From contig NZ_CP009429.1 in assembly GCF_001314325.1 (NCBI RefSeq), positions 4,340,501 to 4,404,500 on the forward strand: 64,000 nt of DNA, in the 5' to 3' direction. The notes under the pieces are model-generated. The model worked only from the letters and a program-made list of their open reading frames with translations, did not search any database and was not told where the DNA came from. The stretch is from Sphingopyxis macrogoltabida. GTDB taxonomy: Bacteria > Pseudomonadota > Alphaproteobacteria > Sphingomonadales > Sphingomonadaceae. A program made the position numbers and the translations under genes. Each line of letters starts with the position of its first letter. Positions within the stretch are counted from its first letter, which is position 1. Positions 16,755 through 25,191 of the stretch are shown piece by piece.

Positions 16755-16769
16755 TTTTCCGACTTGGGG

Positions 16770-17402
16770 TTAAAGCCCAAATCGTTTGAGCAAATCCCCA
16801 TATTCATTGAGATTGAAAATGATGCCGCCTGCAAGCGGGTCAGAAAAATCCCCGCCATGGATGCCACCATTGGACAAAAGGCCTGCCGCGAGCAAACTTT
16901 CGGCGATCGGCGTCTTCTCACGCTGAACGCCATTGCTGAAAGTGCGCAGCAATTCGAGATCTTCGGCATAACAGCGCGACACAATCGACGTCAGACGCAT
17001 CATCTTATCGTAATCCAGATCGCCGCGAATATGCGCCGCAACGAGCCGCCCAAGAATGCCGGGCTTTACCGTGTCATCGAGCCGATCGAGAATGAGAAGG
17101 ATCGCTTCTCCAAACTCTTCCGTCTTTCCGTCAGCCTTCAGACGGTCCACGAAATCGATCCGCTCCTGATCGGCTGTTTGATTGGTTTCGCGAAGGAAAC
17201 GAGCGACTTTACGCATGAATAATTGTTGCCCGATCTCCTTGTGCGCGCGCCAAATTCCGGTCGCCGCGCCAAGAATGGGCACGCCGTCCAACGCGCCCGA
17301 AGAAATAGCGGCGTCGAGGGCAGCGTCACCGACCGTCGCGAGGGCAGTAGTTGTCTCTTTCGATGCAATCGAGGCAGGCAGCGCGGCGTTCAAATTCGAC
17401 AT
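16770..17402 (-). CDS. hypothetical protein with one hydrophobic segment
   Basis: 210 residues from MSNLNAALP. ATG 17402 is chosen over ATG 17405 because the GGGGGA ribosome site is then five bases away. One amphipathic/hydrophobic stretch (ALDGVPILGAATGIWRAHKE) precedes a helical charged body (LFMRKVARFLRETNQ, ILLILDRLDDTVKPGILGRLVAAHI). Single-segment proteins of this shape are often found beside toxin and defence genes, but I do not recognise a named family. It has its own terminator. A membrane-acting effector is possible but only a guess. Confidence 0.65.
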   Translation of the reverse strand: MSNLNAALPASIASKETTTALATVGDAALDAAISSGALDGVPILGAATGIWRAHKEIGQQLFMRKVARFLRETNQTADQERIDFVDRLKADGKTEEFGEAILLILDRLDDTVKPGILGRLVAAHIRGDLDYDKMMRLTSIVSRCYAEDLELLRTFSNGVQREKTPIAESLLAAGLLSNGGIHGGDFSDPLAGGIIFNLNEYGDLLKRFGL

Positions 17403-17568
17403 CATTTCCCCCAAGTTAATCCTCGCAAGGCTCCTGCACCCCATATTGCGACGCGAAGCCGGCGGCAAAGTCGCCATACAGGAGAATAGCCCCAATCTGG
17501 TTCTATCTGCCAGCGCGCCGCTGCAGTTCCGGACACTCTGGCGCTAAGATCGGCCACTGGAGGTGACG

Positions 17569-17799
17569 ATGATCGATGTGAAGATGCTGGCGATCGCCGG
17601 CCTCGCGACCCTGACAGCATGCGCGCCGCCCGAACCGCGAAGCGTTCAATACTTCGAGGCCAATCTTGAAGAGGCGCGCGATATCGTCAATCGCTGTAAG
17701 GCGGGCGATATGGGCGGCGATGAATGCAGCAATGCAAACGTCGCTGTTGAGACAGCGGACGGCAAGGCTCGTTTCGAACGCTTTCGCGGCAGGAAGTAA
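17569..17799 (+). CDS. EexN-like small lipoprotein (entry exclusion family)
   Basis: 76 residues. Lipoprotein signal MIDVKMLAIAGLATLTACAP with lipobox LTAC. The mature part has the EexN pattern: SVQYFEANLEEARDIVNRC followed by a short loop and ECSNANVAVETADG. EexN proteins of conjugative systems reduce uptake of related plasmids. GGAGG lies five bases before ATG 17569 (a GTG at 17563 is too close). No tra or trb genes are near, so it is an orphan or a remnant of a mobile element. Confidence 0.65.
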   Translation: MIDVKMLAIAGLATLTACAPPEPRSVQYFEANLEEARDIVNRCKAGDMGGDECSNANVAVETADGKARFERFRGRK

Positions 17800-17848
17800 T
17801 CCCCGCTCCAATATGCTAAGGTATCGGACGGAGCGATCTTGGGGCGAG

Positions 17849-18544
17849 ATGAACTTATACCGGCACAAGGAATGGGCAGCCTATCGTGCAGAGCAGATCA
17901 GGCTGCATGGTGGAGTATGTGCCCACTGCCTTCGCTCCGGCGACGAGGTTGTGCTTCAAGTCCATCATCGCGATTATGTCGCGGGACGCCTCCCTTGGGA
18001 ATATCCCTACCAGGAATGTGAAGTTCTTTGCAGAGGATGCCACGCAAAGGAGCATGGCATTATCCAGCCATCGAAGGACTGGGTCCTTATCGGGCATGAC
18101 GATCTCGGCGGTTTAGATGGCGAATGCGAACAATGTGGCCAAGCGCTGCGCTACGCCCACATGGTGTTCCATCCTAAATGGTGGGCAATGGTCGTCGGCG
18201 AAAAATGTTGCAATGATCTCACCGAGGGCACCGTAGGAACTGAGAGCCATGCCGATTTCCTGAATTTTCTCGATCGAAGAAAGCGCTTCGTCGGTTCCAG
18301 CAAATGGCAGGCTAACAACGATGGGAGCCTGTCCATCCGACGTAGCGGCATTGCGATCCTAATCGTTATGACGGCCCCTGGGCAGTTTCGGTTTCACCTC
18401 GACGAAGCGCATGGAAAGGTCGATCATCCGACGATACTGGATGCAAAGATCAGTGCGTTCGATTTCGTTGAAAGCGGAAAGGCGGCTGCCTATCTCGCCG
18501 AGCGGCTGCAAAGGGCCAAATCCGCCTCGCATCGGAGCCAGTGA
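17849..18544 (+). CDS. HNH endonuclease-like protein
   Basis: 231 residues. N-terminal HNH/zinc module: GGVCAHCLRSG (Cys-x2-Cys), VLQVHHRDYV (the His-His of the beta-beta-alpha metal site), then EVLCRGCHAKEHG (second Cys-x2-Cys plus His). A further Cys cluster (GECEQCGQALRYAH, GEKCCND) may bind another zinc. The C-terminal half is unrecognised. HNH enzymes cut DNA using one metal ion. The ATG at 17849 follows GGGGCGAG. The stop overlaps the start of the RES gene by one base (TGATG), so the two are co-translated and probably act together. Confidence 0.75.
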   Translation: MNLYRHKEWAAYRAEQIRLHGGVCAHCLRSGDEVVLQVHHRDYVAGRLPWEYPYQECEVLCRGCHAKEHGIIQPSKDWVLIGHDDLGGLDGECEQCGQALRYAHMVFHPKWWAMVVGEKCCNDLTEGTVGTESHADFLNFLDRRKRFVGSSKWQANNDGSLSIRRSGIAILIVMTAPGQFRFHLDEAHGKVDHPTILDAKISAFDFVESGKAAAYLAERLQRAKSASHRSQ

Positions 18545-19416
18545 TGGAACTCGACAATCCCGACGCCAAGGAGTTTGCGTCTTGGCGCAGTTACGACGTC
18601 TATGCGGATCGAGTGCGCCATTCGAGCCGGTACGTTTGGGACCCCGCAATCCAAGCCTTTTTGGCAACAGTCATCGCAACGATCGAACAGCGCGATCAGA
18701 CACTGCACACCGGACGCATTCTGTTTCGTGCGCAGCAAGGCGTCGAGGTCTTCGACCAGCATGACGAACAAGGAAACTGGATCGGCGAGTACACTTCAGG
18801 TTTCGGTGCAAAGCGGATGAAGCCACTGGAACGCCGCGCGAAAGAGGGCCGAGCCAACCCCGCAGGCATCCCGGTCCTCTACCTCGGGAGCACCGCGGAG
18901 ACATCCATTTCAGAAGTTCGACCTTGGGTCGGCGCAGAAGTCTCTGTAGCAAAGTGCAGAATTCTCCGCGATCTCAGGACTCTGGATCTGTCGCTCGGCC
19001 ACGGACATAGTTCGTTTGGCGGTCTAAACATGGGCCAGATTATGGGAACTACGCCTATATCAGCGCCGGAGAAGAAGAGCGCCGTTTGGACCGATATCGA
19101 CAACGCGTTCTCACGACCTGTCACCCTGTCGGACGATTCAGCCGACTATGTTCCGACCCAAATTCTCGCGGAGCTTTTCCGCGCGCAAGGCTATGATGCA
19201 ATCGCGTACAAGAGCCAGTTCGGTGACGATGAGGGCTACAATATTGCGGTGTTCGATCCATCAGCAGTCGATGTGATCAGCTGCGCCCCATATCGCGTGG
19301 AGACGATCAAGGTCACCGCCGCGCAGTTTGACAACGACTGGTACAAGCACGTCGCTGGGGAGGAGGAGCTGAACCAGCTAGCGAACAGTACCGAAGAAGA
19401 TCACCGACCGACCTGA
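18544..19416 (+). CDS. RES-domain NAD+ phosphorylase-like toxin
   Basis: 290 residues. RES features in order: GRILFRAQQG (Arg of the motif), MKPLERRAKEGRANPAGIPVLYLGST (Tyr), AETSISEVRPW (Glu), a long insertion, YVPTQILAELFRAQGYDAIAYKS (Ser) and GYNIAVFDP (Asn). RES toxins degrade cellular NAD+ by phosphorolysis and normally pair with an Xre/COG5642 antitoxin. None is next to this gene; the coupled partner is an HNH protein. GTG 18541 is an alternative start two codons earlier. At 290 residues it is longer than the ~150-residue toxins of Xre-RES modules, so it belongs to a long RES class. Confidence 0.8.
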   Translation: MELDNPDAKEFASWRSYDVYADRVRHSSRYVWDPAIQAFLATVIATIEQRDQTLHTGRILFRAQQGVEVFDQHDEQGNWIGEYTSGFGAKRMKPLERRAKEGRANPAGIPVLYLGSTAETSISEVRPWVGAEVSVAKCRILRDLRTLDLSLGHGHSSFGGLNMGQIMGTTPISAPEKKSAVWTDIDNAFSRPVTLSDDSADYVPTQILAELFRAQGYDAIAYKSQFGDDEGYNIAVFDPSAVDVISCAPYRVETIKVTAAQFDNDWYKHVAGEEELNQLANSTEEDHRPT

Positions 19417-19445
19417 AGCGCATCGCGCAACTTTGAGGAACAAGA

Positions 19446-19577
19446 TCAGCCTGCGCGGCGGGCTGTGGTCTCCAGCTCGGCGATACGATCGCGGCAGATT
19501 CCATCAACGATCTCCGCGAGCCGCTCTACGCGCGCGCCGAGCCATTCAAGCTCCTCCGCTGATATGCTGTAATGCTT
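19446..19577 (-). pseudogene. 3' fragment of the MNT-HEPN gene split by RIT1
   Basis: Read on the minus strand this piece encodes KHYSISAEELEWLGARVERL and continues to an RAG stop at 19446. It aligns with the C-terminal helix of the intact MNT-HEPN protein at 19749-20654 (AAYDIGSDDLQAIRAAVAML). It continues in frame from the interrupted N-terminal part at 23984-24784, where the break falls after KARYS. Removing the RIT element restores one frame. By itself it has no start and is not expressed as a protein. Confidence 0.85.
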
Positions 19578-19578
19578 T

Positions 19579-19670
19579 GATTATGCCGAGCGCCACACTA
19601 TGCCGAGCGGGCGCGGTAGGTCCCGGCTTTCCAGCAACTTTGCGGTGATCGGCTCGGCATAGTTTTACGC
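19579..19670 (+). repeat. RIT1 left terminal inverted repeat (92 bp)
   Basis: Perfect inverted copy of 23868-23959. Contains TATGCCGAG twice directly (near 19582 and 19600) and once inverted (near 19652), likely recombinase-binding motifs. Confidence 0.92.
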
Positions 19671-19748
19671 ATCCGATCTGGGGCAATCGATGCCGATCGG
19701 CCGCAATGAGGTCTTGCCACCGGGCGTGAAGATGGCGAGACTCCGGGG

Positions 19749-20654
19749 ATGAAGAACGATGTCGATCATCTTCCGCCGGCGCAGCAGGAAGAACTGGCGC
19801 TAGCAACGCGGATTTTGATGGACGAATTTGCCGTCGCGATCTCGCGCGCGACGCAGCCGTGGAAGAAGAACGGCAAGGTCCGGAAGGTCATCCTCTTCGG
19901 CAGCTATGCGCGCGGCGACTGGGTCGATGAGCCCGAGAACGGGTATCAGTCTGATTATGATCTGCTGATCATCGTCAGCCACGCTGACCTCGCCGATATC
20001 GCGGAATATTGGTATGTCGCCGAGGACAAGATCCTGCGTGATGCGGCGATTGCACGGCCCGTGAACATTATCGTCCACACGCTCGAAGAGGTGAATCGGG
20101 GGCTCACTCGCGGCGAGTATTTTTGGGTCGACATCGCGCAGGACGGTGTCGCTCTCTACGAGTTGCACGGCACGGCGCTCGCCACGCCGCAGCCGCTGAC
20201 CGCGGCGGATGCCTATGAAATGGCGAGCGGCTATTTTGCGGACTGGTTGGCCAAGGTCGACACGGCGCTTGAGGGGGCCGATTTTTATATCGGCAAAGGA
20301 CACAAGAACGACGCCGCCTTCACGCTGCATCAGGCTGCCGAGCGGGCGTACACCTGCTTCCTTCTGGTGCGCAGCCAATATGTTCCGCGTTCGCATAATC
20401 TGAAGTTTTTGCGTTCGCTCGCCGAGGACCGGGAGACGCGGCTCGTCGAGGCCTGGCCGAGGGCAACGAAGGTCGATCGCCGGCGCTTCGAACTGGCGAA
20501 ACGCGCTTATGTCGAGGCGCGCTACTCGGCTGCGTACGATATCGGCAGCGATGATCTGCAGGCGATCAGGGCGGCGGTGGCCATGCTGCGCGACACGGTT
20601 GAGACGGTGTCGCGCGAATGGCTCGATGGGCTCCGGCAGAAGGCCGACCTCTGA
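19749..20654 (+). CDS. MNT-HEPN fusion protein (nucleotidyltransferase + HEPN), RIT1 cargo
   Basis: 301 residues. N-terminal minimal nucleotidyltransferase: KVILFGSYARGDWVDE (Gly-Ser) and QSDYDLLIIV (Asp-x-Asp). C-terminal HEPN helices: FTLHQAAERAYTCFLLVRSQYVPRSHNLKFLRSL and a final KRAYVEARYSAAYDI. In two-gene MNT-HEPN systems the HEPN half is an RNase or tRNA-directed toxin and the MNT half modifies it; here both are one chain. It lies inside the RIT element, convergent with the recombinases (18-base gap). Its closest relative in the window is the gene RIT1 interrupts, roughly half identical by eye. The start follows CCGGGG. Confidence 0.85.
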   Translation: MKNDVDHLPPAQQEELALATRILMDEFAVAISRATQPWKKNGKVRKVILFGSYARGDWVDEPENGYQSDYDLLIIVSHADLADIAEYWYVAEDKILRDAAIARPVNIIVHTLEEVNRGLTRGEYFWVDIAQDGVALYELHGTALATPQPLTAADAYEMASGYFADWLAKVDTALEGADFYIGKGHKNDAAFTLHQAAERAYTCFLLVRSQYVPRSHNLKFLRSLAEDRETRLVEAWPRATKVDRRRFELAKRAYVEARYSAAYDIGSDDLQAIRAAVAMLRDTVETVSREWLDGLRQKADL

Positions 20655-20672
20655 TCGCTGCGGCGGTCCGAG

Positions 20673-21674
20673 CTACAGCGCGTCGAGAAAGGCCAGCAGT
20701 CGATCTTCCGGTTCGAACCGCCCGGGTCGCTTCATATTATGCGGCTGGAGCTTGGCGAGCGCGGCGGTCTTGAGTGCGATATGAGCATGGAGATAGGCCT
20801 GCGTCGTCAGGATCGACTCATGTCCGAGCCACAGCGCGATCACCGACAGGTCGACACCCGCCTGGAGCAGTTCCATCGCGGCGGTGTGCCGAAGGACATG
20901 CGGCGATACCCGCTTGTGTCGCAGCGATGGGCAATGCGCGCGCGCCGTCCGGACGTGCTTGGCGAGCAGATACTGGATGGCGTCGGGGCTGAGGCGGCCA
21001 CCGTGGATGTTGGGGAACAGCGCCGATGCCCCGCCGCGTGGCGACTCCTTCAGCCAGTTCTGCATCGCAGCGCGGACCTTGCCTGCGAGCGGCGTGCGCC
21101 GTTCTTTGCGGCCCTTGCCGACGCATCGGACATGCGCGCCGGTGCCGAGCATGATGTCGCTGCGATCAAGGCTGGCGATCTCCGAAAGGCGCAGGCCCGT
21201 CTGGATCGCGAAGAGCAGCAGCATATGATCGCGGCGGCCGAGCCAGCATGTTCGATCGGGCGCGGCGAGGACCGCGTCGATCTCCGGGCGCGACAGGAAA
21301 TGGACCTCGCGCTTCTCGGTGAGCTTGCCGGGGATCGCGAGAATGCGCTGAATCTGCCCGCTGCTTGCCGGTTCCTCGAAAGCGAGAAAACGGAAGAACG
21401 CCCGTATCGCCGTCAGCCGGAGGTTGCGGGTCTTGGCTCCGATCGCGCGGCCCGCTTCGAGATCGTCGAGGAAGGCGATGATGAAGGGGGCATCGAGATC
21501 GGCGAGATCGAGGTGCGAAGGCGGCTTCCCGAGCCTGCGCTGTGCAAAGCGCAACAGCAGCCGGAACGTGTCGCGGTAGGATGCGACGGTGTGCGGGCTG
21601 ACACCGCGCTGATGCATGAGGCGCTGAGCGAAATACCGCTCGATCAGTGGCGCAATGGACGGGGACCGGGTCAT
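20673..21674 (-). CDS. RIT1 tyrosine recombinase, third of trio
   Basis: 333 residues from MTRSPSIAP. N-terminal core-binding domain (YRDTFRLLLRFAQRRLG) and catalytic domain with the tyrosine-recombinase set: Arg in QTGLRLSEIASL, Lys in VGKGRKERRTPL, His-x-x-Arg in SPHVLRHTAAM, His in WLGHESILTTQAY and the nucleophile Tyr in AYLHAH. ATG 21674 overlaps the previous gene's stop (ATGA). Together the three proteins catalyse strand exchange at the element's ends. It resembles 48433-49437 of RIT2 in length and position. Confidence 0.92.
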   Translation of the reverse strand: MTRSPSIAPLIERYFAQRLMHQRGVSPHTVASYRDTFRLLLRFAQRRLGKPPSHLDLADLDAPFIIAFLDDLEAGRAIGAKTRNLRLTAIRAFFRFLAFEEPASSGQIQRILAIPGKLTEKREVHFLSRPEIDAVLAAPDRTCWLGRRDHMLLLFAIQTGLRLSEIASLDRSDIMLGTGAHVRCVGKGRKERRTPLAGKVRAAMQNWLKESPRGGASALFPNIHGGRLSPDAIQYLLAKHVRTARAHCPSLRHKRVSPHVLRHTAAMELLQAGVDLSVIALWLGHESILTTQAYLHAHIALKTAALAKLQPHNMKRPGRFEPEDRLLAFLDAL

Positions 21675-22597
21675 GACGCCTGCTCCCATCGGGCATCGAG
21701 CCGCCGCGCGGCATGCTCCATCAGCTCGGGACAGGCCGACAGATACCAATATGTGCAACTGGTATGGCTGTGCCCTAGATAGGTCGACAGGATGGGCAAT
21801 CGCTGCTCGACGTCGTCGCCGGCACGGTACCAGCGCAGCAGGGTGGCGACCGCATAGCTGTGGCGCAGGTCGTGAATGCGCGGGCCGCGATATGCATCGC
21901 CGGGACGGCGCAAGCCGATCTGGCGAGCGACCGTACGAAATATCAGATGGATCGCGCTATGATTTAACGCGCGACCTTGTTCCCCGACGAAGAATGTCGG
22001 GCTGATCGGCGTGAAGCAGACTGCATCGCGGCGCTTGGCGTAATCGGTGAGCACGGCAACCGTGGTCGAATGGATCGGAACGAGGCGGGACTTGCCGAAC
22101 TTGGTATCGCGGATAGTCAGAAGGCCAGCGCCGAGATCGACATCGTCATGCTTGAGCCTGAGCGCTTCACCGATCCGTAATCCAGTGACCGCAAGCAGGC
22201 CGAAAATGCAGTAATAGGTCCAGCGATGCAGGCCCTTCGCCGAGCGAACCGTCAGCATCGCATTGAGCAGGCTGCCGATCTCCTGGTCGGTATAGATATA
22301 GGGCGTTCGGCGCTGCCTTGCCGCGAGGATGTCCGTCGGCGGAATCTGGGTGCGCGGCTCGGTGCTCGACAAATGCCTGGCAAAGGCGCGGACGGCCGAC
22401 AGGCGTCCCGGCCAGGTTGGCGGCCTTGCCTCCTTGGTGGCCCAGTCGAGGGCAAGCTTGGTGGTGATAATCGCCGCACCCTGTTGCTCCATGTCGGCGA
22501 CGAAACGCGAGAGCAGCAGAGCCTGGCATCGCAGCTTGTATCCGAACCCGCGGCGCATGGTGATGTAGCGCTCGAGCGCGTCGCGTAGCGGGCTCAT
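21671..22597 (-). CDS. RIT1 tyrosine recombinase, second of trio
   Basis: 308 residues from MSPLRDALERYITMRRGFG. Catalytic residues: Arg in VTGLRIGEALRL, Lys in DTKFGKSRLVP, His-x-x-Arg in RIHDLRHSYAV, His in YLGHSHTSCTYWY and the Tyr that follows. The spacer between the HxxR box and the last His is long (RWYRAGDDVEQRLPILS), a feature shared with the middle gene of RIT2. ATGA overlaps join it to both neighbours. No stand-alone function is expected without its partners. Confidence 0.92.
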   Translation of the reverse strand: MSPLRDALERYITMRRGFGYKLRCQALLLSRFVADMEQQGAAIITTKLALDWATKEARPPTWPGRLSAVRAFARHLSSTEPRTQIPPTDILAARQRRTPYIYTDQEIGSLLNAMLTVRSAKGLHRWTYYCIFGLLAVTGLRIGEALRLKHDDVDLGAGLLTIRDTKFGKSRLVPIHSTTVAVLTDYAKRRDAVCFTPISPTFFVGEQGRALNHSAIHLIFRTVARQIGLRRPGDAYRGPRIHDLRHSYAVATLLRWYRAGDDVEQRLPILSTYLGHSHTSCTYWYLSACPELMEHAARRLDARWEQAS

Positions 22598-23835
22598 TGC
22601 ACGCCTCCCGGCCATGGCTGGCTCAGGGTACGCAGGCTTGCCAGATCCACCTTCGCGTAGATGCGCGTGGTATCGTGATCTTTATGCCGCAGCACCTGGC
22701 TGATCTGGGTCAGAGCGGCGCCCGAACGCAGAAGTTCGGTTGCAAGGCTGTGGCGGAATATATGCGAACCGCGATGGGCGATATCGCTGATCCCCGCCCG
22801 CCGGAGCGCTCTCCCGGCAATATCCCTGATGCCGCTCGTCGGCGGGAATCCCGAATGCGGCGGGTAGGCCTTCAGGAAGAGCTGGCGTCTATCGGATACC
22901 GGGCGACCGCTCTGAAGATATGCGGCGATGGCGGCGCCAACATCGGGAGGCAGCGGCATGATCGCCTGTTGCCGTCCCTTGCCCTGAATGCGGAACTGCC
23001 CAGCGCGCCAGTCGATGTCATCGAGCGTGAGGGTCGCCACTTCTTGTGCCCGCAGTCCAAGCCGGGAGAGCAATAGCAGGATCGCATAATCGCGGCGCCC
23101 TGAAGCGGTGTTCTGGTCACAGTGCTGGAGCACCTGCTCAAGCTGCGCGGCCGAAAGATAGGTCGGCAGCGCTGTAAAGCGCCACTTTTTTACCGAGGGG
23201 ACGCAGGCCGCAAGATCGTTCGCGATCAAGCCTTCGACCTGAAGATATCGCAGGAACGATCGGAGCCGTGAGCACATCGCCACCGCCGTCGCCGCACTGG
23301 CGTCGCGGGCACGCCGTTCGACATATCCGAGGACGTCGGCCGTTGTCAGTTGAGCGAAATCGCCAGGCCCGGTAATCGACATGTCGCGCAAAAAGGGGCG
23401 CGTGAACTTGACATAGGCCGCGCACGACCTCGCGTTGAGACCGTGCCGATGATCGAGATACGCGCGGAAGCGCTCGAGTATCTGATCGGTGGGGCTGGAC
23501 GGAAGCGGTAACGCCGGAGCGACAATCTTCGCCTCGCGGAGGACCTCCACAAATCTACCGATCGCCGCCGGGTCGCCGCCCCGCAAACGGCAACCCCGAT
23601 CCCCATCCTCAAAAAAGCGAGCGGCGAGCTGTTCGTTGATGTTGCGGCGATCGAAATGGCGCTCGGTCAGCCACCGGATGAAACCGTTGACGATCCTGAC
23701 CGAATATCTTGCCGTGACCGTGCTGTAGCCGTCGTTGCGAAGCCGGTCCGAATACAGGTCGATGCAGTCCCTGAATGGCCCCGCCCGCAAATCGCGGATC
23801 GTCCAGCTTCCGTTCAAAAAATCATTTAGCGTCAT
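22594..23835 (-). CDS. RIT1 tyrosine recombinase, first of trio
   Basis: 413 residues. N-terminal ~120 residues form an extra domain before the usual core-binding part (AYLDHRHGLNARSCAAYVKF). Catalytic set: Arg in LGLRAQEVATL, Lys in QGKGRQQAIMPL, His-x-x-Arg in GSHIFRHSLAT, His in LRHKDHDTT and Tyr in RIYAKVD. First gene of the operon, starting 33 bases inside the right inverted repeat. A promoter may lie in that repeat. Confidence 0.92.
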   Translation of the reverse strand: MTLNDFLNGSWTIRDLRAGPFRDCIDLYSDRLRNDGYSTVTARYSVRIVNGFIRWLTERHFDRRNINEQLAARFFEDGDRGCRLRGGDPAAIGRFVEVLREAKIVAPALPLPSSPTDQILERFRAYLDHRHGLNARSCAAYVKFTRPFLRDMSITGPGDFAQLTTADVLGYVERRARDASAATAVAMCSRLRSFLRYLQVEGLIANDLAACVPSVKKWRFTALPTYLSAAQLEQVLQHCDQNTASGRRDYAILLLLSRLGLRAQEVATLTLDDIDWRAGQFRIQGKGRQQAIMPLPPDVGAAIAAYLQSGRPVSDRRQLFLKAYPPHSGFPPTSGIRDIAGRALRRAGISDIAHRGSHIFRHSLATELLRSGAALTQISQVLRHKDHDTTRIYAKVDLASLRTLSQPWPGGVQ

Positions 23836-23867
23836 AGCTTCCTCCTCTGCGATGGGTGCAGGGAGGA

Positions 23868-23959
23868 GCGTAAAACTATGCCGAGCCGATCACCGCAAAG
23901 TTGCTGGAAAGCCGGGACCTACCGCGCCCGCTCGGCATAGTGTGGCGCTCGGCATAATC
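23868..23959 (-). repeat. RIT1 right terminal inverted repeat (92 bp)
   Basis: Exact reverse complement of 19579-19670. Reads into the truncated MNT-HEPN gene and supplies part of its new C-terminal tail. Confidence 0.92.
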
Positions 23960-24784
23960 GAAATTATGCCGAGTTCGGCATAACTTCGAGTAGCGTGCCT
24001 TGATGTACGCTTCCTTCAATTTCTCGAAGCGTGACCGATCGGTCTTCACCTCTCTAGGCCATGCCTCGAACAGGCGCGCGTCTATCCGTTCAGCCTGCGT
24101 GCGCAGGAAGGCAAGATTATGGATGTGCGGTGTGTGCAGCGTGCCAACAAGCAATACACAGTGATAGTAGCTCTCGACAGCCTGATGAAGGAGAAACGCC
24201 GCCTTCTTGAAGCTCTTTCGATCCAGGTAGAACTTGTAACCCTCGATGAATTCCGTCGCGCCGGAGTACCACTCGTCAAAATATTCTTGCGCCATCTCGA
24301 GCGCTGCATGCGGCGTCATAGGCTTGGGTTCTGCGAGCTCCTTCCCGTCGGCCTCGTACAGCGCGATCCCGTCACGAGCGACGTCGATGAAGAAATAGCG
24401 CCCCTGCGTAAGTCCGGAGTTCACCTCGTCGAGGCTGTGGACAATGAAGTTCACCGGCGTGCGGAGCCGCTTGGTCACCGACAGCTCACGAATGAGCCGA
24501 TCGTCGAGCTTCGACCAATAGTCCGCCCGATCGGTCAGCCGCTTGTCGTTGACGATGATCAGCAGGTCATAGTCGGACTGATAGCCCTTCGCCGTGTGCG
24601 GCTCGTCGACCCAGCCACCCCGTGCATAGCTGCCGTAGAGGATGATCTTGGAAATCCGGCCCTTGCGCTTCCAGTCCTGCGTCGCGAGCGCCAGCGCATC
24701 CTCGAATTCCTCGAAGATGATCTCGACGACGCGCTCGATCTCGCGTTGCTTGTGCGGGGGAAGATGTTCGAGGCTGCTCTGCAT
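23876..24784 (-). pseudogene. MNT-HEPN fusion gene truncated by RIT1 (5' part)
   Basis: Starts MQSSLEHLPPHKQREIERV at 24784. The nucleotidyltransferase motifs are intact: KIILYGSYARGGWVDEP and YQSDYDLLIIV. The HEPN helices run to FEKLKEAYIKARYS, where the original sequence ends at about 23987. The open frame then continues through the palindrome and inverted repeat, giving a foreign tail (KLCRTRHNFDYAERHT...) of about 37 residues to a stop at 23876. The true last ~40 residues are at 19446-19577. The main MNT and most HEPN residues remain, so the product may still be made, with altered activity. Confidence 0.85.
23964..23983. repeat. palindrome at outer edge of RIT1
   Basis: TTATGCCGA-GT-TCGGCATAA: 9-bp arms around two bases, four bases outside the right inverted repeat. 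The arm repeats the TATGCCGA motif of the inverted repeats. No such palindrome is at the left end. Confidence 0.85.
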
Positions 24785-24867
24785 TGGGGTCACCCTAACA
24801 AGGTGGCGACACCCTTGCACCCGGAAGATTGTTCCGATGCGCAAGGATGCCGCAAGATGGCTGCCGC

Positions 24868-25191
24868 TCAGTCGGCGGGTGTCCAGATGATCGCGAAGAC
24901 ATCGTCGCGATCCTGCCCCGCGGCGCGGCCGAGATTGGCGTAGATGCGCCGCGGCCCGAACTCGGGGGTCGCGAGCGAAAGGGAGACATAGGGTCGCCCG
25001 GATTGCTCGGCGACGCGGATCCAGCCGGCTCCGATCTCGACGCCATCGGACCAAACGCGATAGTCGGGCTGCACATCGCTCGCCTTGCCGCGGTTGGGGC
25101 GTATCTCGACCGGGGCCTTGATCGACAGCGTGATGAGCTGACCTACAAACCCCTTTTCGATGCTGCCGCTGACGATGCCGATGCTCGCCAT
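24868..25191 (-). CDS. DUF736 family protein
   Basis: 107 residues from MASIGIVSGSIEKGFVGQL. The DUF736 pattern is clear: IKAPVEIRPN, PDYRVWSDGVEIGAGW, GRPYVSLSLATPEFGPRRIYANLG, ending in DDVFAIIWTP. The function is unknown, but in Alphaproteobacteria the gene is a regular passenger of conjugative plasmids and integrative elements, where it sits near replication and transfer genes. Its presence marks this part as mobile DNA. The longer frame upstream is GC-rich shadow. Confidence 0.9.
   Translation of the reverse strand: MASIGIVSGSIEKGFVGQLITLSIKAPVEIRPNRGKASDVQPDYRVWSDGVEIGAGWIRVAEQSGRPYVSLSLATPEFGPRRIYANLGRAAGQDRDDVFAIIWTPAD

Larger units (their letters stand above)
19578..23983. mobile_element. 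RIT1: recombinase-in-trio element with MNT-HEPN cargo
   Basis: About 4.4 kb, inserted in an MNT-HEPN gene. Parts: left inverted repeat 19579-19670, cargo gene 19749-20654 (plus), three tyrosine recombinases on the minus strand in the order 413, 308 and 333 residues, and right inverted repeat 23868-23959. A near-perfect 20-bp palindrome at 23964-23983 forms the outer right edge. A CTT triplet borders the element on both sides (19575-19577 and 23984-23986), a possible 3-bp target or crossover repeat. Three coupled recombinases with long inverted ends is the known RIT plan. Confidence 0.88.
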
